From assembly GCA_039024295.1 (NCBI GenBank), contig JBCDIQ010000396.1:1-5156 (forward strand): a stretch of DNA of 5,156 nt. The letters run 5' to 3'. The position numbers and the translations under genes were made by a program. Within the stretch, counting starts at the first letter, position 1. The number at the start of each line of letters is the position of its first letter. Below are positions 1-3,945 of the stretch, piece after piece. The notes under the pieces are model-generated. The model was not told the origin of the DNA. It made no database searches and was given only the letters and a program-made list of their open reading frames with translations. This stretch comes from JBCDIQ01 sp039024295 (lineage in GTDB: Bacteria; Bacteroidota; Bacteroidia; J057).

Positions 1-72
1 AGTGGCAGTGGCCTGACCAAAGCCAGCTAGTAGGTAATCGGTATATAAATCAAATGCGTCGCGACGTTTCAT
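1..72 (-). CDS. IS4/IS701-like DDE transposase, N-terminal fragment (cut by window edge)
   Basis: Read on the minus strand, an ATG at 72-70 opens 24 codons that run off the left edge without a stop. The peptide contains FDLYTDYLLAGFGQATAT, which I recognise as the conserved start of a group of IS4-superfamily (IS701-like) transposases, in which 'LYTDYLL.S....TATGLS' precedes the DDE nuclease domain. The DDE residues would lie outside the window, so activity cannot be judged. The gene points away from the IS630 element, and only about 90 bases separate its ATG from the ATG at 163. The outer ends of both elements must therefore lie in this short gap, or one interrupts the other. No strong Shine-Dalgarno sequence precedes the ATG. 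Seen: the open frame and motif. Known: the family motif. Inferred: that the complete transposase continues to the left. Confidence 0.72.
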   Translation of the reverse strand, partial: MKRRDAFDLYTDYLLAGFGQATAT

Positions 73-162
73 ATTCGAAAGCTAATTCCGCTAATAATTT
101 CTCACAAAATTTCCTAAAAAATCGTGAGCGAAAGGTCAGTAAATAAGTTGTTATCTTGGTTC

Positions 163-441
163 ATGCGAGCCAGATATGTTGACTTATCTTCTTCAGAACG
201 TACAGCTCTAATAAAGCTAAAACGTAGCAGTTCAAGTAATCGAGTAAGTGAGCGTTGTCATGCGCTTTTGTTGAGTTCTAGAAAATATACCATCGATCAA
301 CTTTCGGATATATTCGAAGTCAAGCGAGATACGATTCGGATGTGGTTTGATCGGTGGGAACATGAGGGTATTTCTGGTTTATCAGATCTGCCTAAATCAG
401 GCAGACCTCGTATGTTGGATGTTGAGGAAGAAAAAAAATAG
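163..441 (+). CDS. IS630-family transposase, N-terminal HTH part (orfA)
   Basis: This encodes 92 residues from the ATG at 163. The frame is open from 118, and a GTG at 124 is an alternative start adding 13 residues. I prefer the ATG because IS630 proteins typically begin 'M..RYV..L...E', and this product starts MRARYVDLSSSERTALI. Residues 41-70 form a helix-turn-helix (YTIDQLSDIFEVKRDTIRMW), followed by GLSDLPKSGRPR at 72-83, the usual linker of IS630 and related HTH_23/29 proteins. This part would recognise the inverted repeats. The frame ends with EEEKK at a TAG at 439-441, immediately after eight A at 431-438, whereas a normal family member continues into the catalytic domain. The catalytic part is in the -1 frame, so this is either the short product of a frameshifting gene or half of a broken one. 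Confidence 0.85.
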   Translation: MRARYVDLSSSERTALIKLKRSSSSNRVSERCHALLLSSRKYTIDQLSDIFEVKRDTIRMWFDRWEHEGISGLSDLPKSGRPRMLDVEEEKK

Positions 442-482
442 TTGTTCGAGCTAAGGCCTCTCCGATCCAACAGCTCAAGCAG
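431..482 (+). promoter_or_regulatory. Candidate -1 frameshift site (A8) with downstream stem-loop
   Basis: Eight consecutive A at 431-438 end one base before the orfA stop. Slipping back one base places the ribosome in the orfB frame, open from 426 and clean to 1169. Adding one A by transcriptional slippage has the same effect. Just downstream, 442-452 can pair with 472-482: GAGCT/AGCTC plus outer pairs, with one mismatch and two G-U pairs. The spacing from the slippery run is short for a classical stimulator. GAGGAAG at 424-430 could act as an internal Shine-Dalgarno-like stimulator. Programmed frameshifting is known in the IS630 family; the use here is inferred. Confidence 0.55.
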
Positions 483-494
483 TTTAGTCAGGTA

Positions 495-1169
495 ATGAGT
501 GATGAAATTGGTAGGCCGCTCCATCCCAAGATGATTCGTAGGGTTTTGCGAAGAAATGGCTTTGTATGGAAACGGCTGCGTAAATCCCTACGCGGTGAGC
601 GAGATCCAGTCTTGTTTGAGTTCTTTCAAAAAGAGCTGGAACAGCTCAAACAAATGGCACTCGAAGAGGAGATTGCCCTCTATTATCTCGATGAAACAGG
701 ACTCAACCTCAATCCGCATGCTCCTTATGGATGGCAGCTTCGGGGTAGCACCTCAGAACTTCCAGCTCAAAGAGGTGAAAGCAAAACCATCATCGGATAT
801 TTCTCTCCGATTAAACAGCACCTAGAAGCAGTCATATTTGAAGGAGCAGCTGATGCGTTATGCGTCATCGAAGTGATCAATCAGCTAGCCAATCAAATAG
901 AGCGAAAAACTATACTCGTTCTAGATCAGGCAACCATCCATACAGCAGCCATTGTCAAAAGAAATATTCCCCGGTGGAAGCAAAAAGGTCTCTACTTGCA
1001 ATTCCTTCCAGCACATTCGCCTGAACTTAATCTCATCGAAATCCTTTGGAAACACCTCAAACATTTCTGGCTCAAACTACAGGACTATCAATCCTTAGAT
1101 ACCCTTTCAGCAGCAGCGGCAGGAATCCTCAAAAACTATGGAAAACATTACGCTATTTCTTTTGAGTAG
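495..1169 (+). CDS. IS630-family transposase, C-terminal DDE catalytic part (orfB)
   Basis: This encodes 224 residues if started at the ATG at 495. The frame is open from 426, so it overlaps the end of orfA. It is the RNase-H-like DDE nuclease that cuts and rejoins the element ends. The catalytic acids are all present: D66 in YYLDETG, D144 in LVLDQATIH, and E182 in LPAHSPELNLIEILWKHLK, the signature end of IS630 transposases, with 37 residues between the second D and the E. The ATG at 495 has no convincing ribosome binding site. A -1 shift on the A8 run gives a continuous protein of 92 + 19 + 224 = 335 residues, which fits the family, so I regard the real product as the fusion. No internal stop or further frameshift is seen. 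Alternatives are a sequencing error in the A run or a recently broken gene. Confidence 0.9.
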   Translation: MSDEIGRPLHPKMIRRVLRRNGFVWKRLRKSLRGERDPVLFEFFQKELEQLKQMALEEEIALYYLDETGLNLNPHAPYGWQLRGSTSELPAQRGESKTIIGYFSPIKQHLEAVIFEGAADALCVIEVINQLANQIERKTILVLDQATIHTAAIVKRNIPRWKQKGLYLQFLPAHSPELNLIEILWKHLKHFWLKLQDYQSLDTLSAAAAGILKNYGKHYAISFE

Positions 1170-1666
1170 GTACTTAATTATACTATTCATAGCTCAATAA
1201 AATTGGGCATATATGACTATAAATCATATAGATCATCGCCTAGGGCGATTCGACGTTTGGTAAATCCATGGCGAAAAGCGTACAGCAAAAGTTACTTTTG
1301 GTTGGCCCATGTAGAATGTGTCTACTGAAGAGCTCTTGCACGAGGTAGCAAACCTTCTGGTAGGTGATTCCTTAACTTTCCTTACTCAATAAGCGGTCAG
1401 GTGAATGGACTGTAGGCTTAGCAGTCTGGCAGGGAATAAGTGTAACTGGTCATTCTTTGATACGTGATAGTAAACTTGTTTACCCGGATTAAGGAATTTT
1501 AGTTTTCGAGGTAGAGGGTTTCCTAGAAATGTCTTTCCTCTATTATACAGGAGTCGCAAGCTTCCACTAACAGGAGGATCTATCCGCTCAGCGTTAGAGA
1601 TAACTTCCAGGGGGGGCAATTGGACTTGAAAGATGGGATTCTAAGAATAGGTAGCCGATTAACCTA
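1170..1666. other. No confident gene; possible decayed coding DNA
   Basis: About 500 bases follow the IS630 transposase with no convincing intact gene. On the plus strand several short frames read like protein in succession. Frame 3 is open 1200-1325 (includes LVNPWRKAYSKSYFWLAHV). Frame 1 runs 1315-1389 (NVSTEELLHEVANLLVGDSL). Frame 2 runs 1376-1489 (EWTVGLAVWQGISVTGHS) and, after one stop, 1493-1567. This could be a frameshifted remnant of the gene that the element landed beside. The minus strand also reads plausibly in part (AFRHGFTKRRIALGDDLYDL near 1220-1285), so the coding strand is undecided. I recognise none of these peptides. Small hairpins lie at 1210-1230 and 1235-1249. A 77-codon minus-strand frame at 1386-1619 starts only with TTG, has no ribosome site and is probably chance. 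Confidence 0.3.
1210..1249. repeat. Two adjacent small hairpins
   Basis: TATATGA at 1210-1216 pairs with TCATATA at 1224-1230 (7 bp, 7-base loop). ATCGCC at 1235-1240 pairs with GGCGAT at 1244-1249 (6 bp, 3-base loop). They lie 40-80 bases after the transposase stop. Neither is followed by a T run, so they are not good intrinsic terminators. They might mark the right end of the element or its target site. The function is unknown. Confidence 0.35.
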
Positions 1667-1876
1667 TTACTTGCAATCAGCATCATCTTCCTCCTCAGGC
1701 TTGTCTTTCCGGGTACGCTTGAACAGCTCGACACCTGCGCTGCTAAGCAAGGTCAGCTGAACCATAAACTTGGCGATGCTGGTCATTTCATCTACGCTAG
1801 GTACCCACCAGATGATTTCTGCCAGGAGGTAGCGGAAGGTGATCGAGGCGAGGAGGGAGTGCTTGGGGAAGGGCAT
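1667..1876 (-). CDS. Small membrane-like hypothetical protein (69 aa)
   Basis: I do not recognise this protein. It has 69 residues from an ATG at 1876-1874. A hydrophobic, tryptophan-rich stretch (ITFRYLLAEIIWWVP, residues 12-26) and a second hydrophobic stretch at 32-48 (TSIAKFMVQLTLLSSAG) are followed by a basic patch (KRTRKDK, 53-59) and an acidic tail (EEEDDAD, 61-67). This suggests one or two membrane-associated helices with a charged cytoplasmic tail. The bases before the ATG are CACCTAAAAAA: A-rich, without Shine-Dalgarno, common in Bacteroidota. CCTAACAC occurs within 20 bases upstream here and also upstream of the DUF6266 start. The gene lies downstream of DUF6266 on the same strand, but a terminator at 2133-2171 separates them, so it probably has its own promoter. 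A 7-bp inverted repeat (1646-1652 / 1662-1668) overlaps its stop. It may be real or chance; the composition favours real. Confidence 0.5.
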   Translation of the reverse strand: MPFPKHSLLASITFRYLLAEIIWWVPSVDEMTSIAKFMVQLTLLSSAGVELFKRTRKDKPEEEDDADCK

Positions 1877-1880
1877 TTTT

Positions 1881-1979
1881 TTAGGTGTTAGGGGATAGGT
1901 AATAGGTATGGGGAATAGCTGTTAGGTTTTCCCGCTATGCGGGATTTCGCTGGGCTCAATAGGTTATAGGTGTTAGGGA
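1881..1979. repeat. Heptamer microrepeat arrays, (A/T)TAGG(T/G)N
   Basis: From 1881 four near-identical 7-base units run in tandem (TTAGGTG, TTAGGGG, ATAGGTA, ATAGGTA, to 1908). A second array of three units (ATAGGTT, ATAGGTG, TTAGGGA) lies at 1959-1979. Both are between the small membrane-like gene and the DUF6266 terminator. The same unit reappears at 3361-3381 and, less regularly, at 2838-2851. On the plus strand the arrays present regular GG runs that could form a two-layer G-quadruplex; on the minus strand they form the C-rich leader of the 69-residue gene. Between the arrays sits a 6-bp hairpin (TCCCGC-TAT-GCGGGA, 1930-1944). Confidence 0.65.
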
Positions 1980-1991
1980 TTTAGCGTCTGT

Positions 1992-2024
1992 TTAGGTCCC
2001 TCCACTACGGTCGGGACGACCTAA
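1992..2024. repeat. Bulged stem-loop between the 69-aa gene and DUF6266
   Basis: TTAGGTCCC at 1992-2000 pairs with GGGA (2013-2016) and CCTAA (2020-2024), giving nine pairs interrupted by a 3-base bulge (CGA) and a 12-base loop. It lies in the minus-strand leader of the 69-residue gene. There is no T run, so it is not a terminator; it may be a leader element or an inverted-repeat site. TTAGGTCC also occurs at 2846-2853, near the DUF6266 start, so the word lies on both sides of that gene. Confidence 0.4.
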
Positions 2025-2132
2025 TGATGTGAGGGGTGGTTGAAGGATATGGGAATCCAGAATAATGTCCTCTCATTAGGAAAGCATCTTTTGCCTGGAA
2101 ACTGAATACCGAAAACTGTACACGGACAACTG

Positions 2133-2171
2133 AAAAAAAGACCGGAGGCGCAGCGGTGCCACAACCTCCGG
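2133..2171 (-). terminator. Intrinsic terminator of the DUF6266 gene
   Basis: On the minus strand a perfect 7-bp GC-rich stem (CCGGAGG/CCTCCGG, arms 2142-2148 and 2165-2171) is followed by CT and seven T (the A run 2133-2139 on the plus strand). The 16-base loop holds a small GCA/TGC inner stem. It begins 25 bases after the DUF6266 stop. This is a classical rho-independent terminator and should separate DUF6266 from the 69-residue gene. Confidence 0.85.
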
Positions 2172-2195
2172 AATGCTCCACGAAACCTGTAATTC

Positions 2196-2831
2196 TTATG
2201 CGGTGACCATACCGCCGTAAAAGGTGTTGGAGACCTCTCCTGTGGAGGGGTTGCGAGCAAAGGCATATGTCTCGATCTCATCTCCTGCCTGGATGTCCGG
2301 CAGGGTCACGGTTGCGGTCCCTGTGGTCTTGTCCACGTTGGTGATGACATCTGCTGCGTTTGCGCGGTTCTTGCGCAATGCCAGGAAGACGACTTCGTCA
2401 TTGGCATCTATGGCGGTGGCTGCAGGTGCAGTCCAGCTGATGGACACATCATTACCGGTGACGGCAGGGGTACCCAAGCCATTGATGCCGATAAGGCCGC
2501 CCTGGGAAAACTGCAGGGCCGGAAAATTGACCGTGGCGGTGAGGTCAGGGAAGCCGGTTACCTGGGAGATGTTCTGGGCAGAGAATACGTTGTATTCACT
2601 TTTGCCGGAAGCGAGGCGCTTGAAGCCCAATCGAATGGCACGAAGGGCCAGAGAACCGATGCTGCTCAATGCCTTGATCTTGGCGCGCTGGCGCATCTGT
2701 GCGTCTGACTGGGGGTTACGCACATTGCGCACCCGCTTCTTGAACACGGGGATGCCTTTCCATCGGGTGAAGGTCACATCGCCTGCAGATTTGCGGAGGT
2801 TGCTGGAAAAAAGTCCGTCATGAATACCCAT
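2196..2831 (-). CDS. DUF6266 family protein (211 aa)
   Basis: This is a Bacteroidota-specific family of unknown function, usually a little over 200 residues, so the gene looks full length. The ATG at 2831-2829 gives MGIHDGLFSSNLRKSAGDVT. Residues 18-55 carry the family signature: a W-K-G core (FTRWKGIPVFKKRV), then NPQSDAQMRQRAKI, strongly basic and possibly nucleic-acid or surface binding. Residues 56-110 form a helical then mixed segment. Residues 125-195 look like an immunoglobulin/fibronectin-type beta sandwich (NDVSISWTAP, DEVVFLALRKN, TATVTLPDIQAGDEIETYAFA), ending SNTFYGGMVTA. No signal peptide or membrane segment is seen. The leader is long, with a stem-loop at 2874-2920, and a strong terminator follows. 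It is divergent from an HTH gene across a palindrome that may be the operator. Seen: domains and signals. Known: the family. Any function as a structural or surface protein is speculation. Confidence 0.85.
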   Translation of the reverse strand: MGIHDGLFSSNLRKSAGDVTFTRWKGIPVFKKRVRNVRNPQSDAQMRQRAKIKALSSIGSLALRAIRLGFKRLASGKSEYNVFSAQNISQVTGFPDLTATVNFPALQFSQGGLIGINGLGTPAVTGNDVSISWTAPAATAIDANDEVVFLALRKNRANAADVITNVDKTTGTATVTLPDIQAGDEIETYAFARNPSTGEVSNTFYGGMVTA

Positions 2832-2837
2832 AATGTG

Positions 2838-2856
2838 TTAGGAGGTTAGGTCCTCT
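2838..2856. repeat. Heptamer-like repeat and small hairpin at the DUF6266 start
   Basis: GTTAGGAG and GTTAGGTC lie in tandem a few bases upstream of the DUF6266 ATG. GGAGG (2841-2845) can pair with CCTCT (2852-2856) around the loop TTAGGT. On the minus strand this yields CCTAACAC close to the start codon, a word also found just before the 69-residue gene's ATG. It may influence translation initiation of both genes; this is inferred from sharing only. Confidence 0.35.
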
Positions 2857-2873
2857 CCGGGATATTTTCAAAG

Positions 2874-2920
2874 CTGACTTCGCAAGCTGTTATTAGAAAA
2901 AATCTCCTTGTGAAGTTCAG
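2874..2920 (-). promoter_or_regulatory. Leader stem-loop upstream of DUF6266
   Basis: ACTTCGCAAG (2877-2886) is complementary to CTTGTGAAGT (2907-2916) over ten pairs, one of them a G-U or A-C depending on the strand. After a one-base bulge, CTG (2874-2876) pairs with CAG (2918-2920). The loop is 20 bases and A/T-rich. It sits 43-90 bases before the DUF6266 ATG, inside its probable leader. It could be an RNA regulatory element or a protein-binding inverted repeat. It matches no riboswitch class I know. Confidence 0.45.
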
Positions 2921-2991
2921 ACTTGGTACGGAGGTAGGACGGAGTTAACAATTATGTGCTATATCGTAAAAAGGAGTACGGATATTGAATA

Positions 2992-3005
2992 ATTGATGCA
3001 TCAAT
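2992..3005. promoter_or_regulatory. Perfect 14-bp palindrome, candidate operator
   Basis: ATTGATGCATCAAT is identical to its own reverse complement. It lies between the divergent DUF6266 and HTH genes, about 22 bases upstream of the candidate -33 box of the HTH gene. It also lies just beyond a TACCTTTG word (minus strand, 3020-3013) that matches the Bacteroidota -7 consensus for the opposite direction, although no -33 box supports that second promoter. Size and position fit an operator for a dimeric HTH regulator, most simply the product of 3104-3364. Confidence 0.5.
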
Positions 3006-3027
3006 GGTGAGGCAAAGGTACCTCAGG

Positions 3028-3058
3028 TTTGGGCAGGTAGCAGGGAAGTGGTAATTTG
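3028..3058 (+). promoter_or_regulatory. Candidate Bacteroidota-type promoter of the HTH gene
   Basis: TTTG at 3028-3031 is followed after exactly 20 bases by TAATTTG at 3052-3058. This is close to the Bacteroidota primary-sigma consensus TTTG - 19 to 21 - TAnnTTTG, one base short in the -7 box. Transcription would start near 3065, at the foot of a stem-loop (GCCAG 3069-3073 / CTGGC 3082-3086, extended outward by G-U and G-C pairs to 3066/3089). The leader would be about 39 bases. The WYL gene has the same -7 heptamer and spacer. Confidence 0.4.
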
Positions 3059-3103
3059 AGATAATGGGGCCAGGATCAACACTGGCTCTCCTATAAAGGA
3101 ATC

Positions 3104-3364
3104 ATGAAATGGTGGCTCACAAGGTGGCGGCAAAAGGCAGTAGCTGATAAAGGTTCAGACCTGCCAGAGACGCTATGGCTGCTCGTTCGGAACTACGGAA
3201 CCATCTGTGAGGAGGTGACAGATGGGATCCGATCTTCGGGTCTGCCCCAAAAGGCGTTCTACCTGGAGTTGGGGATGAGCCGGGCTACGTTTGACCGAAG
3301 GATGCGGCATCAGGACTGGCGGCCAGAGGAACTGGCGGTGTTGGTGGAGATGCTGCAGGGATAG
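3104..3364 (+). CDS. Small helix-turn-helix protein (86 aa), putative regulator
   Basis: The ATG at 3104 follows AAAGGA by only three bases, a weak or too-close ribosome site. The N-terminus is basic and aromatic (MKWWLTRWRQK). Residues 20-40 form a helix (LPETLWLLVRNYGTICEEV). Residues 41-85 have the pattern of a Cro/C1-type HTH: 'IRSSGLPQKAFYLELGMSRATFDRRM', where LPQKAFYLELGM is the first helix-turn and SRATFDRRMRH the recognition helix, then the helix EELAVLVEML. It is probably a DNA-binding repressor acting as a dimer. It is divergent from DUF6266, with a 14-bp palindrome, a candidate promoter and a 5' stem-loop between them, so it may control that gene and itself. Its stop codon lies inside a heptamer array (3361 on). 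I recognise no named family member; the HTH call is from pattern. Confidence 0.72.
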   Translation: MKWWLTRWRQKAVADKGSDLPETLWLLVRNYGTICEEVTDGIRSSGLPQKAFYLELGMSRATFDRRMRHQDWRPEELAVLVEMLQG

Positions 3365-3395
3365 GTGGTAGGTATTAGGGGTTGGGTTTGAGGTT
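3358..3395. repeat. Third heptamer array, overlapping the HTH gene stop
   Basis: GGGATAGGT at 3358-3366 continues as ATAGGTG, GTAGGTA, TTAGGGG (3361-3381), then TTGGGTT and TGAGGTT as decaying units. The first 24 bases match 1892-1913 closely: GGGATAGGT, two variable bases, TAGGTAT, then GGGG. The two sites are direct repeats about 1.47 kb apart that flank the membrane-like gene's leader, DUF6266 and the HTH gene. Confidence 0.6.
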
Positions 3396-3489
3396 TTTGG
3401 CCAAGGGAGAGGCCAGTATATCAGTATTTCATGAGAACTGGAGTAGAGTGATATTTGGGATTTCTGGAAGGAAAGCTATGGTGTTCTAT

Positions 3490-3772
3490 TGTCAACAGCT
3501 GTCAACAGAAAAACGGTGCTGTTGACACTCAGTTGACAGTCTGTTGATGGGGTAAGGGACTGGTATACAGGTAAATGAGGGGTAAAAAATGGGGTTTATC
3601 AACTGTCAACAGGAAAAAAGGGGGTAAATGAGTTGAAAAACGCTTTGTTTACAATCAACAAAGCGTTTTTGAGATTGGGCAAAAAAGCTGTTGACACTGT
3701 TGACGCGTTGACGGCACTGGTGGTGAGGGGATTAGGGGTAGATTTTTGTCAACAGGGTGTCAACAGCAACAG
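3490..3772. repeat. Iteron-like cluster of TGTCAACAG / CTGTTGACA
   Basis: TGTCAACAG occurs at 3490, 3500, 3604, 3747 and 3758. Its complement CTGTTGACA occurs at 3519 and 3688. Variants are at 3531 (AGTTGACAG), 3541 (CTGTTGATG), 3697 (CTGTTGACG) and 3706 (CGTTGACGG). CAACAG is repeated again at 3767. The extended word CTGTCAACAG is nearly palindromic (CTGT/ACAG). Pairs are spaced 9-12 bases, about one helical turn, as expected for cooperative protein binding. The cluster surrounds the hairpin at 3636-3670. No intact gene spans it. Alternatives are a replication origin with iterons, a partition site, or a multi-operator for the HTH or WYL regulator. TTGACA also equals a sigma70 -35 hexamer, but no matching -10 boxes follow. 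Confidence 0.7.
3636..3670. terminator. Perfect 14-bp inverted repeat: bidirectional terminator or origin hairpin
   Basis: Arms 3636-3649 (AAAAACGCTTTGTT) and 3657-3670 (AACAAAGCGTTTTT) are exact reverse complements around a 7-base loop, TACAATC. With A5 on one side and T5 on the other, it has the form of a bidirectional intrinsic terminator, although the stem has few GC pairs. It lies 270 bases after the HTH gene and 280 before the WYL gene. Because it sits in the middle of the TGTCAACAG cluster, a role as a structured replication or recombination site is an alternative. Confidence 0.6.
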
Positions 3773-3789
3773 GGAAATGGGGGAGTTTC

Positions 3790-3888
3790 ATGCAATTTAT
3801 GGCCAAACTTCAGTGGGTGATCAGGGAGTTTGCCTTCAATTTGGGGCTAGAAAAAGGATGTATTGCATTTGACGAATTGCGTCCATAA
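3790..3888 (+). CDS. Possible 32-aa protein or C-terminal gene remnant
   Basis: The ATG at 3790 follows GGGGGAG by four bases and reads 32 codons to a TAA at 3886-3888 (LQWVIREFAFNLGLEKGCIAFDELRP at the end is well mixed and protein-like, with an amphipathic helix). The frame is open upstream to 3742, so it could be the tail of a longer, interrupted gene whose 5' part was lost in the repeat region. I recognise no family. Its stop overlaps the candidate -7 box of the WYL promoter. Confidence 0.35.
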   Translation: MQFMAKLQWVIREFAFNLGLEKGCIAFDELRP

Positions 3889-3892
3889 TTTG
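3863..3892 (+). promoter_or_regulatory. Candidate promoter of the WYL gene
   Basis: TTG at 3863-3865 (in TATTG) is followed after 20 bases by TAATTTG at 3886-3892, the same -7 heptamer and spacer as before the HTH gene at 3104. Transcription would begin near 3898, leaving a leader of about 48 bases that contains the ribosome binding site. Confidence 0.4.
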
Positions 3893-3928
3893 TAGGATGT
3901 CCAGAAAGTATTAGATTGGTAGAAGGGT

Positions 3929-3936
3929 AAAGGAGG
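3929..3936 (+). promoter_or_regulatory. Strong Shine-Dalgarno that selects a TTG start
   Basis: AAAGGAGG is nearly the full anti-16S complement, unusual because Bacteroidota genes mostly lack one. It is 9 bases from TTG 3946 but 15 from ATG 3952, so the TTG is the better-placed start, adding two residues. Confidence 0.6.
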
Positions 3937-3945
3937 CACTAATAT

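Larger units (their letters stand above)
125..1196 (+). mobile_element. IS630-family insertion sequence (ends approximate)
   Basis: The element is defined by the two-frame transposase at 163-1169. IS630/Tc1-mariner elements normally carry one transposase of about 330-350 residues between short inverted repeats and duplicate a TA dinucleotide. The limits given are those of the only inverted similarity I could find: TGAGC at 125-129 against GCTCA at 1192-1196, followed inward by a gapped match. The true tips are not proven. No clean long terminal inverted repeat is visible, so the copy may be old or its ends diverged. Confidence 0.6.

Noticed and set aside
556..825. A second plus-strand frame inside the IS630 catalytic gene
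   Set aside because: It is a shifted reading of the same DNA; the DDE motifs are all in the frame ending at 1169.
1386..1619. A 77-codon minus-strand frame
   Set aside because: It starts only with TTG beside a G run, has no ribosome site or recognisable domain, and lies in a region that reads equally well on the other strand.
2021..2281. An 86-codon minus-strand frame overlapping the DUF6266 3' end and terminator
   Set aside because: It runs through the terminator stem and out of frame over DUF6266 codons; the peptide shows no domain.
2224..2823. A 199-codon plus-strand open frame opposite DUF6266
   Set aside because: It is the antisense of a recognised DUF6266 gene that has its own terminator; its peptide is rich in R, A, S and P with no domain.
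3398..3415. TGGCC-N8-GGCCA hairpin after the HTH gene as its terminator
   Set aside because: The T run precedes the stem rather than following it; the perfect repeat at 3636-3670 is the better candidate.
3519..3714. TTGACA words as sigma70 -35 promoter boxes
   Set aside because: No TATAAT-like box follows at 16-18 bases, and Bacteroidota use a different promoter consensus.
3490..3772. CRISPR array in the TGTCAACAG region
   Set aside because: The units are only 9-10 bases, occur in both orientations and at irregular spacing, unlike CRISPR repeats.
3633..3872. A 79-codon plus-strand frame with TTG start in the repeat cluster
   Set aside because: It has no ribosome site, its start lies at the foot of the perfect hairpin, and the peptide merely translates the repeats (VDTVDALTALVV) before ending in an unlikely tail.
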